Shown here: positions 22,994-35,198 of the stretch, in pieces
Layout of the letters: the number at the start of each line of letters is the position of its first letter
Position numbering within the stretch: position 1 is the stretch's first letter
DNA from: Earliella scabrosa
Lineage: Eukaryota > Basidiomycota > Agaricomycetes > Polyporales > Polyporaceae
NCBI GenBank assembly: GCA_022605405.1
Contig: JABYQQ010000005.1
Location: forward strand, 992,001 to 1,056,000
Direction of reading: 5' to 3'
DNA: 64,000 nucleotides
Program-made: the position numbers and the translations under genes
The notes under the pieces: generated by a model
What the model saw: the letters and a program-made list of their open reading frames with translations, nothing else
What the model was told of the DNA's origin: nothing
The model's database searches: none

Positions 22994-24588
22994 ATGAATC
23001 TCGCGCGGCATTCTATCAGCGCAACTGCACCGGTCTCCATCTTCGACGCACGCTTCGACCCCGAGAGTCGCATCTTCACTACCTCTACCCCGGCCGGCTT
23101 CGCAGTATACCGCACATGGCCGCTGCAGCTCATTCGGAAACGCGGTATGCCATCCGATTCCTGGCCATATTGACGGGCATGCTGACACGTGTAGTAGAGA
23201 TTACCGGCGGAACTCTGTCCTTCGTCGTACCATTACACACTTCCTCGCTCCTCTTCCTCGTCGGTGGCGGTAGAAGCCCGCGCTATCCTCCGAATAAGGT
23301 CATTCTGTGGAATGATGCACTTGCGCAAGAGGTCGCCGAGCTGGAATTCAGGGAGAAGGTCCGAGGGCTGGCATGTCGGCGCGGATGGCTTGCTGTCGCG
23401 CTGCGTAGGCGGGTGGTCGTGTTTCAGATCGAGGAGTCGGTCGTGCGGTACGGAGAATGGGATACATGCGACAACCCCCGAGGTGCGTACCCCGCCAGTG
23501 CTCCCTCGGCTAGACAGATGGCTCCATCTCCTCAAAACAGGTCTTCTTGCGCTAGCTACTGCTGCCTATTCTACACTGTTGGCGATTCCTGGCCGCCAGA
23601 TGGGACATATACAGCTCGTGCACCTACCGCCTTGCCCACCTCCACAACCGATCGGTCCCCCATCACCCACGCCGCCACCACGGCCGCCTCCGGCACCTAC
23701 AAAGCATCCGGTATCGATCATCGCTGCCCACACGACTGCCCTCAACACGCTCTCTGTACCACCATCCGGCCGTCTGCTTGCTACTACCTCCTCGCGTGGG
23801 ACTTTGATCCGATTATGGGACACCAGCACGGGAAAGCTCGTGAAGGAGTTCCGAAGAGGCAGCGATAAGGCGGAGATATATGGGGTCGCATTTCGCCCAG
23901 ACGAGCGGGAGGTATGTGTCTGGAGCGACAAGGGCACCGTGCACGTCTTCGCTCTCACTGCAGGATCTGGTGCCTCGTGAGTAATCCCTTGCTTCGCGAT
24001 GTTGGGGCAATGCTCGCTCACAGTTCAAACGTCAGCAATCGACAGTCGACCTTCTCTCCATTAACACAGCTGTTGCCGCTCCCCAAGTACTTCGACTCGG
24101 AATGGTCATACGCCCAGTATCGGATTCCGTCACAGTCGTCCCACATCTCCATATCTGCACAACCAGTCAGGTCACCCACGGCGGACGTCGTGGATGAGGA
24201 GAAGTGTGTCGTGGGATGGATCCAAGTGTCTCCAGAAGACCAGGACGAGCCCGGGCGGATCCTTCCTGTCGAGTACCAACTTATCGCCTTGACTTACACT
24301 GGGGGCTGGTATCGTCTGTCTCTGCCAACATCCTCAGTCGCAGCATCTTCTTCATCCGCATCCCCAACTCCGTCATACCCAATAAACACTCCACCTTCGC
24401 AGAATCCGCTATCCACATCGCCGCCCAGCGTCAAGACCATCTCTATGGCACGTCCTCGGTCATCGAGCGGTTCCTCTTTTACCAGTCGAGCTGACAAAGG
24501 TAAGGAACGCGAGCGCGAGGAGAAGCCCGGGAGAGAATGCATACTTCGTGAATACAGACGGTTCGGTCGATGGGATGGATGGGGATAG
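22994..24588 (+). CDS. HSV2: PROPPIN, HSV2/WIPI4-like phosphoinositide-binding beta-propeller
   Basis: PROPPINs bind PI3P and PI(3,5)P2 through an FRRG motif and act in autophagy and endosome fission. Here the motif is KLVKEFRRGSDKAEIYG in the expected blade, after SGRLLATTSSRGTLIRLWD. The start MNLARHSI gives a typical blade 1 (FDARFDPESRIFTTSTPAGFAVY), and NKVILWND is the next recognisable blade. A Pro-rich insertion (PPCPPPQPIGPPSPTPPPRPP) of about 30 residues lies before the FRRG blade, and a Ser/Pro-rich loop lies near the C-terminus. Assignment to HSV2/WIPI4 rather than ATG18 rests on short blade similarities and is less certain than the family. Confidence 0.82.
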
Positions 24589-25002
24589 TGTGTCACATTT
24601 CTTGGGTCATGCTCTACATGGACTTGGTTTCTGCTAGCTTGCATCCGTTTTTACTGCGTTTGGGCATGCGCTGTTGCATCACTTGCCATATACCGCCTCC
24701 TCATGCTCTCGTCACGACTTCATGATCTACATGTGTAGTACCACCCCACGCATACGCACACGCATCACCATAATATGTATCTATATCCCTATGACATGAC
24801 ATGGCACATACCTTGCTTACTTAGTATTGGACCTGTAGTCGGAATCACTATGACGTTGAGACGTTGTGGCGACTGCGGCTGGCAATAGCTTCGATCTAAA
24901 AGGAAATCTCAGTGTGTTCGTGAATCGTAGGCGCACAGCATCCTTGTTCCACACTACCACCACGACCGTAACCACCGTGCAGCGGCCCAGGCGCTCCGTC
25001 AG
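24589..25002. other. Intergenic, PROPPIN 3' end / ATE1 promoter
   Basis: AT-richer sequence with the 3' UTR of the upstream gene and the promoter of the next one. No gene seen. Confidence 0.5.
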
Positions 25003-26869
<1,867 letters not shown>

Positions 26870-27004
26870 TCTAGCTTGAAACTTTCGCTCATTCTTGCCT
26901 ACACTCCAATCACACGCTAGGCTTCACTACATTACTGGAGCGGGGGAGCAAGGCATGCATTGAACTCGCCTTCGAACCACTAGTAGTATAGCACTCGCGA
27001 AGAG

Positions 27005-27640
27005 CACGACTAAGGAAAAAATTGTTGAAAGCAGACAGACCAAGAGTAGTCCGGATCAATGTTCGCGAGACACCCTCGACGCCAACACCCGCGAGCCGCG
27101 ACTTGCACTAGAGGACAGACGGCTGCAATCCTCGAACACACACCCCTCATACGCCATTGTTACAGGCTCAAAACCTGAGGCATTCCCTGAAGATCACAAG
27201 GGTCTCTGGATGCCACGGCGGCGCGAGAAAGTGCAGTGCGAGGTGCAGCCGTCCGCCCGATGGTACAGACGTATACCAGACCTGACACTTCGGCTCGAAC
27301 CTATGGCGCACACAATGGGCTCGAGCGCCCGTACACGCCATGAAGATCGTGCCCCTCTACACAGAAGCCAGCCGAAGAGGCAGACATGTCTGGAGCGTCA
27401 CGCTGTAGCCTTAAGCCATAGCCCAGCTGGGACCACAGCCCCCCGCGCGTGCACACACGCGGGTCGACCAGCGACAATTTCATCCGGAGTTGCCTGCTCA
27501 CAAATTGGGACCCCGAAGGATCCTGTGCGGAGTGAGCGTCGCGGCCTTCGGTCTGTCTGGTTGAAGGAAGGAAAACGGGAGGTACTCGAACGTCAAACAC
27601 TGACGTTCGAGCACTGAGGAACGAGACGCAACCCCAGCGC
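27005..27640. repeat. Diverged direct repeat, copy 1
   Basis: Two blocks match copy 2 in the same order and orientation. Block A (about 27016-27115) shares the run AGAGTAGTC, CGCGAGCCGCGA and TTGCACTA with copy 2. Block B (about 27515-27580) shares CCTGTGCGG, GTGAGC, TCGCGGCCTT and CTGTCTGG. The blocks are separated by unalignable sequence. No target-site duplication or terminal repeat was found. Confidence 0.65.
27585..27611. repeat. Perfect 11-bp inverted repeat with 5-nt loop
   Basis: CTCGAACGTCA and its exact reverse complement TGACGTTCGAG flank AACAC, at the end of repeat copy 1. It could be an element terminus or a chance hairpin. Copy 2 does not obviously keep it. Confidence 0.6.
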
Positions 27641-27964
27641 AACCCTGCCATCGTTTATATGCAGATCCTGCCGGGTGTCTCGTCACATTATGCAGTCAGT
27701 CGAGGCGGCGTGTTGACAGCGCACGGAGGGGCCGTCTTCGCGACCCTGGACCTCGCCGTGATTTTGGGGTCTGTCCCACGCAATAGCCACTGGGGATACG
27801 ACTATTGGATTGCTACTATACCTGTACTGAACAGAATTGGGAAGGTCAACACTACAATTGATAGCCAGGCGAAAGGGAAGTGACTCACCAAACAGATCGC
27901 CGTCGCCATTCGCACAGTAAGTCTACGGGACACGAACAAGCTGACAGTGCATTCACGAAGAATA

Positions 27965-28790
27965 CGAAGGAGAAAAATTGAGGGTGAGACAGGCCCAGAG
28001 TAGTCTGAATCGAGTTTCGCGTGCTGGTCTGTACGACCGCTCGCGAGCCGCGAAGTGCACTAAAGAACAGGCGGACCCGCACCTGATCGAGGTCTCCTCC
28101 ACGGTGGTTCGCAGTAGCATAGCCCTGCGGCGCCGCGGAGGGTCGAAGACCCTCCCGGCCACATCACCGACGTGGAGCAGCGACCAAGGAGGAAGTCCGC
28201 CTGCCCAGTCCCCGGACGCTTTTCATCGCCGTGCAGTACCAGTGTAGTTGCCACAATTTTTGGGACGAGTCTACACCAGCCCAAGCAACGCTCTGGCTAC
28301 GCGGGTTCGAGTTTGCGCGCAGGGCAGAAGGTTTCTGTCGCACGTTGCCTCTTCAAGACCCCCCTGAAAGGCGGGCATTGCGTCGTGGATTGGTCACCAT
28401 CCACATGCTGCCTTTGAACAAAATTGTTCATGTCCGGACGGCTTTGTCCGTGCATGGGCATGGCTTCACCGGACGGCGGTATGTCTGGTTGCGCCGGAGG
28501 AGCGATGTCCTCCATATGGGGGACGTTTACGCTCGAGTCCGTCTGGGACTGAACAGGAGGGGCCCCAGGGACAAATTGTCGATGGGGACCACCCTCCCGG
28601 GACTTGAATACTCAGACCTTAGCCCGCTCACGACGATGGATGCCCGAGGGCGTCCTGTGCGGTGTGAGCATCGCGGCCTTGGACCTGTCTGGAGAAAAGA
28701 AAGAAAAAACGCAGCCCGCTGCCAGGTAATATTCCGGCGCTTGGCCTCCGGTCCGCTCATCCGCTTGTCTGAGTCGGGCGGCTGGTGACG
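27965..28790. repeat. Diverged direct repeat, copy 2
   Basis: Block A lies at about 27972-28075 and block B at about 28640-28705. The spacing between blocks is somewhat longer than in copy 1. The frames on both strands are short and unrelated between the copies, so the repeat is probably non-coding. Confidence 0.65.
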
Positions 28791-28887
28791 TCCTCCGGAA
28801 CTCAAGTACTCAAACCCTGCTTGAACCTACTTGGCCCTTACTTACGTTCTGAATCGGCCACTCACCGACGTCTTTGTGGCCTTCCGG

Positions 28888-29857
28888 ATGCAAGCTCTCC
28901 GCACCTTCCGGACGCAATGGAGGGCCCTCCGCCAGTCCAGCCGCGACTACATGCACAAGCGACCCACACTCCAATGGACACTCTCCGCGCTCGTCTGGCT
29001 TCCCCTCGGGCTGTTCGTGACCGAGTACGCTTTCAATATCAAGGCGGTGAAGGGCAGGAGCATGCAGGTGCGTCACCCACCGTCTCATATGAGCGGGAGA
29101 AGTGACGGAGGGATGGCAGCTAGCCTACACTTAACCCGGACGACTCGCCGTGGAGGGACATCGTGCTCTTCGACCGGTTCTCGGTCAAGATGTGGCACCA
29201 GTTCCGGCGCGGGGACGTCGTTGCGCTCAAGTGCGTCCTCGCCTCTTCTTCATCTCTCGTCACGTCTTCGTATCAGCATCGTTGACCTCCGGGCGCGCCA
29301 GGTCGCCAACCGATTCCAAGCTTGTTGTGAAGCGTATCATCGCGCTTGAAGGAGACGTTGTACGTGCTGCTCCCGCCAGTTCCAAAGTCATCCCCGATGC
29401 TGAGGTGTAACAGGTGAGAACACTCCCGCCATACCCGGACGCGGAGGTCCGCATACCTCCCGGACACGCGTGGGTAGAAGGTCAGAACCCAGAACGGTCT
29501 TCGCCTGCCTTCCATACTTCCCCGTCTCATGCTCACGTCCTGTCTCCAGGTGACGAGCCGTTCCGGACAGAAGACAGCAACCGTTTCGGCCCAGTACGTG
29601 TGTTCCTTGTTTCCTCATGCACCACTGGCCAAGACCCAAACTCGTTTCAGGTTCCACTAGGTCTCGTAGAATCGAAGCTCGCATGGATCATCTGGCCGTG
29701 GGGTCGATTAGGCCCTCTGGGCCAACCGCTGATACCGCGCGACGACGCCAAACGCGGCAGCCCCGACTGGCGACGCAGCCAAGCTGACCTGGAGCGAGAA
29801 AAGTGGCGAACTTCACGAGTCACTATCGCTCCCTCCCCACCGACATCGTCACCCTAG
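28888..29857 (+). CDS. IMP2: Mitochondrial inner membrane protease subunit 2
   Basis: A membrane-bound S26 signal-peptidase-type protease facing the intermembrane space that trims proteins such as cytochrome c1. After an N-terminal membrane helix (LSALVWLPLGLFVTEYAF), the catalytic Ser lies in KGRSMQPTLNP and the catalytic Lys in KLVVKRIIALEGD; between them is FRRGDVVALKSP. The GHAWVEGDEPFRTEDSNRFGPVPLGLV region is the typical NxS/box region of IMP2. Five introns separate these pieces and all frames close. The start at MQALRTF is preferred because it directly precedes the basic, amphipathic leader. The C-terminal tail is Arg/Ser rich and longer than in yeast. Confidence 0.92.
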
Positions 29858-30341
29858 CCTCATGCGTGGCATGTCGAGCAACAAACTTCTTCGACGTCCC
29901 GCGTCCAAAGCAACAGACAACGTGGACGGGCCGATAGCTGCGATTGGGCTACTTAACCTCACGGTTGGCACGAAGTCTACTTACAGTCCATAGAGGATTA
30001 TGATGTACAGCGTGCTTCACTATATAATAGAAGATTGCGAGCGAAGGACGACCGAGGTGGAGACCGCTGGAGAGAAGAGGGAACAAATCCAGGAGCGATA
30101 TTCGGTAACAAGAAAGCGACATGCGGAAGGGAGGATACGGAGGGACGAGGGGGGGTGAAGATGGGAAGGTGGGGTAGAAGGTGGGGGGGAGGAATGCGGA
30201 AGGGTGGAAGGCGGGAGGGTTGCAGGGGTGCTAGGAGATGAGGGATGCAAGCGAGCAAATGTGCGAAACGAAGTGCGACAGCGACGACGACGAGGATGCA
30301 TACGTGGAAAGGAACGAACTCGAGTGGGAGGAGTAGTACAA

Positions 30342-32424
30342 CTACATGGCATGTGCATACCCGTCGCTGCCATTGCTTTGCCTCTGGTAGCCGTAGGGAT
30401 CATGTCCGTACTGCTGCTGTTGCTGCTGCTGCCCGTGTCCGTACTGCTGCTGTTGCTGCTGTTGCCCGTGTCCGTACCCGAGGTGCTGCTGCGCTCCCGG
30501 CGAGTACGGGTTCGGGTGGTAGTCCTCCTGGTACATCGCCTGCTGCTGATGCTGCTGCTGCCCGTGATAGCCGTAAGGCGCAGTGCTCGCCGAACGGTAG
30601 TCGGGCGCGGTGCTCGCAGAGCGATAGTCGGGCGCGACGCTCCCTGACCGATAGTCGGGAGCGACGTTACCTGACCTGTAATCAGGAGCGACGCTTCCTG
30701 ACCTGTAATCGGGGGCGACGCTGCCTGACCTATAATCGGGGGCCACGCTGCCTGAACGGTAGTCAGGAGCAACGCTACCTGATCGGTAGTCCGGCGCAGT
30801 GCTGTTGGAACGATAGTCGGGTGCCGTGCTCGCCGACCGGTACGGATCGTAGGAGTTGTAGCCACCATATGCACTGTGCGACTGCATGGAAGAGTGATGG
30901 TCGTCAGCCTGACCAAAGGGCGCGGCCGCGGCGGGCAGGTGCGTTTGGCTTGCATGATCGTCATCATACATTTGCTGAGGCTGGTCGGGGAGCGTGCCAA
31001 GGGAGTTGTTGTACTGATGATAACCACCAGCGTATGCAGGCATTGGCGGATAGTCCAGTGGCGGGTAGTCGTTGGCGTAGTCACTCTTGTAGTCGCTATA
31101 GTAGTCCGTGTTTGTGAACGTGCTTGGAGCAGGGCCACGGGTACGAATAGACGCGGTGTCATCGACGTCGTCGACGGAGACGTTGGGGAGGGTGGGCTGG
31201 GGAAGAGGCTTGGCAATGAACTCGCCCTTCTTGTTCTTGAGGTGGGAGTAGTCACCAGCCGCCTCCTTCTTGGCCAGAGCGGCAGCTTTTGCAAGACGCT
31301 GCTTATTCCTCCTCTTGATGATCTCCGCAATGCGCTGAAGAACAAACATGAGCCAAAAAGACCATGCTGCGTTGAAGGGGGCCATACCTTGTCAACTTTG
31401 TGACAGCAGTACTCCTTGAGGTTGCCTTGGATGTGGCACAGCAGCGGGATGTAGCAGACGGCCGCGATGATGAGCATGAGAAGGGAAATGGCAAATACAA
31501 GGACGGTGAAGGCGACCGACACCGTGAGGGCCGAGGTGATCAAGTCACCGTCGAAGTACTTGGAAATGTCATACCATTCGCCTTCGTTCTGCTTCGACAG
31601 GTAGAAGGCATACAACGTTAACGCGTTGATGGATTGACGAGGACCATCAGCGAAGAGCAACCGCTTCCAGCCTGAAGCCTCGTTAGTGTCCGATGCTTTG
31701 TCTAAACCGACGACAACCTACTCTTGAACGTGAAGAAGATGAAGAAGGCAAAGTCATCGATCCGCTTGGTGGACGCGGAGATGTGGTCGAAGAAGCAGAA
31801 GTGGTCGTATGATCCTGAGAAGCGCTTCAGTGCACCGGACGCAGACGAGGGCTATGCGGGCTTACGGAGGGAGTAGTACTTGTTGGCCATGACGTTCGTG
31901 AATGCGTACGAGATGTCACGACTTTGTATGATCTTCTTCGCTTTGTATGCCTCATACGCGAGCAGGAGGAAAGAGAAGACGACGCATCCGAAGAAGAGCC
32001 AACGACCGATGCTGAACGGAATGTATACACATTTGCTCGAGGTCTTCTCAGGATCGTCGGGGTCGAGCACTTCATTGCTGTCGTGCGGACAACTATTGAA
32101 GATAGCGTTTGACCACGAGGTTGTGGTAAGCATGGTCACCGCGGTGAAGATATCGGAAACGTAGACGAGGAAGGAGATAAGCACGCCAATGTAGAGCCAT
32201 AGGTACCTGATATCCGGTTGTCAAGATGAGAGCCCTCGTTGTGGTGGCGCAGTATGGAGACTCACTTCATTCGCATGCCGCATCCCGTGTCTCTGAAGTC
32301 ACGGGTGTCGACGAAGTCGAACTGTGCCGCTGGGCGGTGAGGGAGAGCAGACGAGTGGAGGTGGATACGGACGCACCTTGTGGTCTGGGACGACCTCTCG
32401 CTTCCACGAACCACCTTTACACAT
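30342..32424 (-). CDS. KCH1: Fungal potassium channel/transporter of KCH1 family with repeat-rich tail
   Basis: KCH1/PRM6 proteins mediate low-affinity K+ influx linked to pheromone-stimulated calcium signalling in yeast. The first exon (MCKGGSWKREVVPDHK) joins FDFVDTRDFRDTG, then the helices YLWLYIGVLISFLVYVSDIF, IGRWLFFGCVVFSFLLL and LTVSVAFTVLVFAISLLMLI, with KYYSLRSYDHFCFFDHIS between. After CHIQGNLKEYCCHKVDKRI comes a long cytoplasmic tail: a basic coil, an acidic/Ser patch (VDDVDDTASIRTRG), about ten 9-residue units of the form GSVAPDYRS, and two poly-Gln tracts. The tail is in one uninterrupted frame to the stop. Confidence 0.9.
30405..30475 (-). repeat. CAG/CAA repeat encoding poly-Gln tracts in KCH1
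   Basis: Two nearly identical blocks of CAG/CAA codons (seven Gln each, separated by YGHG) lie near the 3' end of the gene. They are in frame and likely to vary in length between strains. Confidence 0.85.
30585..30845 (-). repeat. 27-bp tandem repeat encoding xSxAPDYRS units
   Basis: About ten tandem units, each of nine codons. Amino acid identity is higher than third-base identity, so selection or concerted change acts on the protein. The consensus is GSVAPDYRS, with AST or NST variants at the ends. Confidence 0.9.
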
Positions 32425-32809
32425 GAGGGCTCACAGATTCGCGATAATAGGGTAGTAGGTTGCAAAGGAGTGGACTGCGACGTGGGGGCGACCTCGAAGT
32501 GAGAAGCTTCAAGCAGCGCCCGGGCCAGCCAAGTCGCAGGGGAACAAGGAGCGGCTGTTGGGAAACGACCGGAGGCGAACCTGGTTGGGGGCTGAGACGG
32601 CGCTGGCTTTGAGGGCGCGGCGGGCGGTGTGGATCAGCACAGTCTGATGAGGGAGGGCGAGGGCGCAGAGGCTCGCTCCAGACAGCGTCGTGCAAGGATG
32701 TCGTTGCGACGAGAGTTCGCCCCCGAGTCCGCCGCTCAGACACCCCCGCCCAAGCGCTCAATCAAGCACAGACGCCCGCTGCCTATTCTTGACCATTGAC
32801 CACCACACA

Positions 32810-34537
32810 ATGACCACCGTCCAGAAAATCAAGGTACTCCCTGCCCTCCCCGCCCAATTGTTTTCGCTCTGACCCCTCTTCCCGCACAAGGAAATTGAAG
32901 ATGAGATGGTAAGCCGTCCCGACTCTCGCCGCCCGCAGCTGCTCAGTATCGCAGGCCAGGAGTATGTGCAGTGCATCTCGCGCCCGGTCACCTGTCGCTG
33001 AATGAATGCATCATGAAACACAGCGCAGAAGAATAAGGCCACGAGCTACCACTTAGGCCAGCTCAAGGCCAAGCTCGCAAAACTTCGCCGCGAGCTTCTC
33101 GGGCCCCAGGGTGGAGGCGGAGGCGGAGGAGGCATTGGCTTCGATGTTGCGCGCACGGGCATTGCGACGGTCGGGTTCGTCGGCTTCCCTTCAGTGGGCA
33201 AGGTACGCCGTTCGCATGCATGCTTGAAACTGTCGGGATGCCGACCTGTGCTGCCTGCATGCAGTCGACCCTGATGTCCAAACTCACCGGCACGCACTCG
33301 GAGGCTTCGGAGATTGATTTCACGACACTTACGACCGTGCCCGGGACGCTCAAGGTGCACGGTGCTCCCATACAAATTCTAGACCTCCGTACGTACACGA
33401 CATAGCATCCGTGGACAACAGCCTCATGCCTTCACCCAGCGGGTATTATCGAGGGTGCGAACGACGGCCGTGGCCGAGGTAGACAAGGTGCGCCCGTTCT
33501 CCCTCATTGTGACACGAACAGTGCTGAGTATCGCATCTCCAGTCATCGCCGGTCAGTGTTCTTGACATCTCTGCTGCTCCATCTCCACTCATCTACAGTG
33601 ATCAGTCGCGCGCACATGTCACCTCATCTTCATCGTCTTGGACGTCTTGAAGCCGCTTGGCGACAAGGCTATCATTGAGCAAGAACTAGAGAGTTTTGGA
33701 ATTCGGCTGAACAAGAAACCACCCGCGATCACCGTCCGCAAGAAGGACAAGGGTGGAATTGCGATCACTACCACCGTCCCGCTGACGAACATCGATCATG
33801 ATGAGATCAAGGCTGTCCTCAGCGAATACCGCATCAGTAATGCAGACGTGGCCATCCGCCAGCCCAATGCAACTGCAGATGATCTGGTCGATGTGATTGA
33901 GGGCAACCGGTAAGTCGCCTGGCACTGCCTGTGGGGCCAATGTCTGATGTGTATCCCTGTTGTGCAGAGTATACATTCCAGCAATATACGTGAGTTATTG
34001 ATCTATGCACTACACTGCGGTAGCGCAAGGATGAACGCGTCTTCCCAGGTTCTGAACAAGATAGACGCCATTTCGATAGAGGAGCTCGACTTGCTCTACC
34101 GAATTCCCATGAGCGTGCCCATCTCGTCGCGCGAGTGGTGGAACATCGACGAGCTCATCGAGATGATGTGGCAAACGCTCAACCTTGTGCGTGTGTACAC
34201 GAAGCCGCGGGGGCTGGCTCCAGACTACAGTCAGCCGGTCGTGCTCCGGCGTGGCAAGTGCACGGTCGAGGACTTCTGTAACGCGATCCACAAGGAGATC
34301 GCGAAACAGATGAAATAGTGCGTATGGCAATCTCGCAGCAGCGTTGGAGGGGGCTGATGTGTCGTGCATCATCGTCTAGTGCAATAGTCTGGGGTGCTAG
34401 CGCGAAGCATGCGCGTGGCCAGAAGGTGGGACTGGACCATGTATTGGAGGATGAAGACGGTACGTTCGTATACTCCCTTGACCCTGAATTGCTGCTGATC
34501 TAGGACTATGGCAGTCGTCCATATCTCGAAGAAGTAA
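32810..34537 (+). CDS. RBG1: Developmentally regulated GTP-binding protein 1 (RBG1)
   Basis: A TRAFAC GTPase that binds translating ribosomes with its DFRP partner and relieves stalls. The G1 P-loop GFPSVGKST is split by an intron. Also present are TTLTTVPG (G2), ILDLPGIIEGA (G3), IYVLNKID (G4) and VPISSREWW (G5), followed by the TGS domain ending EDEDVVHISKK. The 5' part consists of very small exons: 24 nt (32810-32833), 18 nt (32891-32908) and 7 nt (32955-32961), giving EIEDEMARTQKNKATS. A further 9-nt exon (33543-33551) supplies IA in GRQVIAVARTC. All four are required to keep the frame and the conserved motifs. The protein is full length for the family. Confidence 0.95.
32955..32961 (+). 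other. 7-nt microexon in RBG1
   Basis: GCCAGGA lies between a 46-nt intron (32909-32954, GTAAGC...CGCAG) and a 62-nt intron (32962-33023, GTATGT...CACAG). Including it gives EMARTQKNKA, which is the conserved DRG1 sequence. Leaving it out shifts the frame. Confidence 0.85.
33543..33551 (+). other. 9-nt microexon in RBG1
   Basis: TCATCGCCG stands between introns 33488-33542 (55 nt) and 33552-33605 (54 nt). It completes GRGRGRQVIAVARTC, conserved in DRG1. Skipping it would remove three residues in frame. Confidence 0.82.
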
Positions 34538-35198
34538 AATGTACCATCTGTTGCGTTGCTCTACCCACTGCTGTAGCCCTACCTGTCTCTATTACTATCC
34601 AATCCGATGTGTGCCTCCCGTGTCTATGGTATGTTCTGTGCACGCGTGCTACAGACTGCGAGGGGCGGTCTTGTACACGCGAGGATCTGCTCGTAATAGC
34701 TGTACGTTCGTGAAGTCGCGTGTCCTGGAGATTTTATAATTCACAAGACCCCTTAGTCCCCCTATGGCTCTCGTAGAGCCCGCTGAGCGTCAGCAAAGCC
34801 GCCACGGTTTGGAGTTAACAGGCTAAGAGTGGGCGCCGCCCCCTGAAACATGGTCTACCGTATACACGACGGGCAAGAGAGCGGGTGAGTAAGAATATCT
34901 GTGACGTCCTTGCAAGTCGCGGCGGCCTAGAAGGGCGAGTTCTCTCAATCAAAACAAGCATCAATCTTGCTGTTCAGTGTTCGATGTTGGGTTCTTACGC
35001 TCTGTTACTGGGAGGTCAATCACCTTGAGGCAGCCGAGCGCAATGAAGTAGTTGGCGGAATGGTGATTATATGTCATTAGTGCGACGACTTTCTCTATCG
35101 AGAGAAGCCAATTGGCCACAATATTGACCTCGCAAAGGGGAGTACCGTATAGGGTCTAGGGATACATGTCAAGAATAAGGATACATAACGCTGCACGC
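34538..35198. other. Convergent intergenic region without recognised gene
   Basis: About 660 bp between the 3' ends of two convergent genes. It contains AT-richer sequence and 3' UTRs. I see no open frame with motifs and no repeat. Confidence 0.5.

Larger units (their letters stand above)
26870..28887. other. 2-kb gene-free region between ATE1 and IMP2
   Basis: No frame here shows family motifs or plausible splicing. The region is occupied largely by two diverged direct copies of one sequence (listed separately). It looks like an insertion or decayed element between two conserved housekeeping genes. Confidence 0.6.
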
